From positions 1-5,502 of the forward strand of contig QMVB01000064.1 of the NCBI GenBank assembly GCA_003660905.1: a stretch of 5,502 nucleotides of DNA, in the 5' to 3' direction. The notes beneath the pieces were generated by a model. It was not told the DNA's origin. It saw only the letters and a program-made list of their open reading frames with translations, and did no database searches. This document shows positions 5,412 through 5,502 of this stretch, in pieces. Origin of the DNA: Candidatus Nanohalarchaeota archaeon (GTDB lineage Archaea; EX4484-52). The position numbers and the translations under genes were made by a program. Each line of letters opens with the position of its first letter. Positions within the stretch are counted from its first letter, which is position 1.

Positions 5412-5441
5412 AAAAGACAGGAAAGCCTATTTGACAGTTTG
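5331..5441 (+). repeat. Three short direct repeats containing TTGACAGTT
   Basis: A perfect 12-bp repeat TTTGACAGTTTG lies at 5393-5404 and 5430-5441, and a partial copy TTGACAGTT at 5331-5339. The inverted form AACTGTCAAA occurs at 41-50. The two perfect copies flank the N-terminal end of the IS1182-like fragment, so they could be transposase binding sites or remains of the element's end. Confidence 0.5.
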
Positions 5442-5502
5442 CAAAAAACAGGATTTTTCAATAGAATTTATGTGATAATTGCTTGTTTTTAACTACAACT
5501 CC
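5412..5502. other. Non-coding right edge, probably the end or flank of the IS1182-like element
   Basis: No frame is open or recognisable on either strand. It contains one of the TTTGACAGTTTG repeats (5430-5441). It would be the region upstream of the transposase on the minus strand, so it may hold the degraded terminal sequence and promoter of the element. Confidence 0.35.

Noticed and set aside
5331..5441. Repeats as a small CRISPR array
   Set aside because: Repeats are only 9-12 bp, spacing is uneven (63 and 37 bp), and they overlap a transposase frame.

Overview
The window looks like a piece of an archaeal chromosome, most likely from a small-genome (DPANN/Nanoarchaeota-like) lineage. The domain call rests on a complete archaeal/eukaryotic-type translation initiation factor 2 gamma subunit, on TATA/BRE-like elements about 20-28 nt upstream of ATG codons (leaderless-style promoters), and on oligo-T terminators without a clear hairpin. 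The DPANN placement is an inference from general sequence character (AT-rich, tight overlaps, small unknown membrane proteins) and is not proven.

Layout. (1) 1-136 is AT-rich with no supportable gene. (2) 137-1225 (+) is a decayed CPA2/Kef-type cation:proton antiporter with a C-terminal TrkA-N domain. It has lost its 5' part and is broken by two single-base frameshifts, both in homopolymer runs. (3) 1290-2935 (-) is a two-gene operon, aIF2-gamma followed by RNase HI, joined by a 4-nt ATGA stop/start overlap and ending in an oligo-T terminator. (4) 2936-2983 is a very short divergent promoter region in which one AT-rich element is about equally distant from both start codons. (5) 2984-4304 (+) is a two-gene operon of unknown function: a soluble charged/coiled-coil protein with a duplicated SHOCT-like helical module, then a protein with an acidic/basic tail and two membrane helices, overlapping by 8 nt. 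(6) 4306-4755 (-) is a five-helix membrane protein of unknown function, convergent with the previous operon, with one base between the two stop codons. (7) 4756-5502 is a graveyard of insertion sequences: the C-terminal part of an IS200/IS605-type Y1 transposase (tnpA) with an amber codon and a frameshift, its right-end hairpin, and directly abutting it on the other strand a frameshifted N-terminal fragment of an IS1182-like (DUF772) transposase. Near its upstream end lie short repeats of TTGACAGTT.

How it fits together. The conserved core is the aIF2-gamma/RNase HI operon. The most interesting unknown is the block at 2984-4755: three uncharacterised proteins, two of them membrane proteins, that may form a membrane-associated assembly. 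No defence system, CRISPR array, tRNA or rRNA was seen. The density of broken genes at both edges suggests that the conserved core is flanked by decaying accessory DNA. If the assembly came from an indel-prone sequencing method, some of the homopolymer frameshifts could instead be errors.
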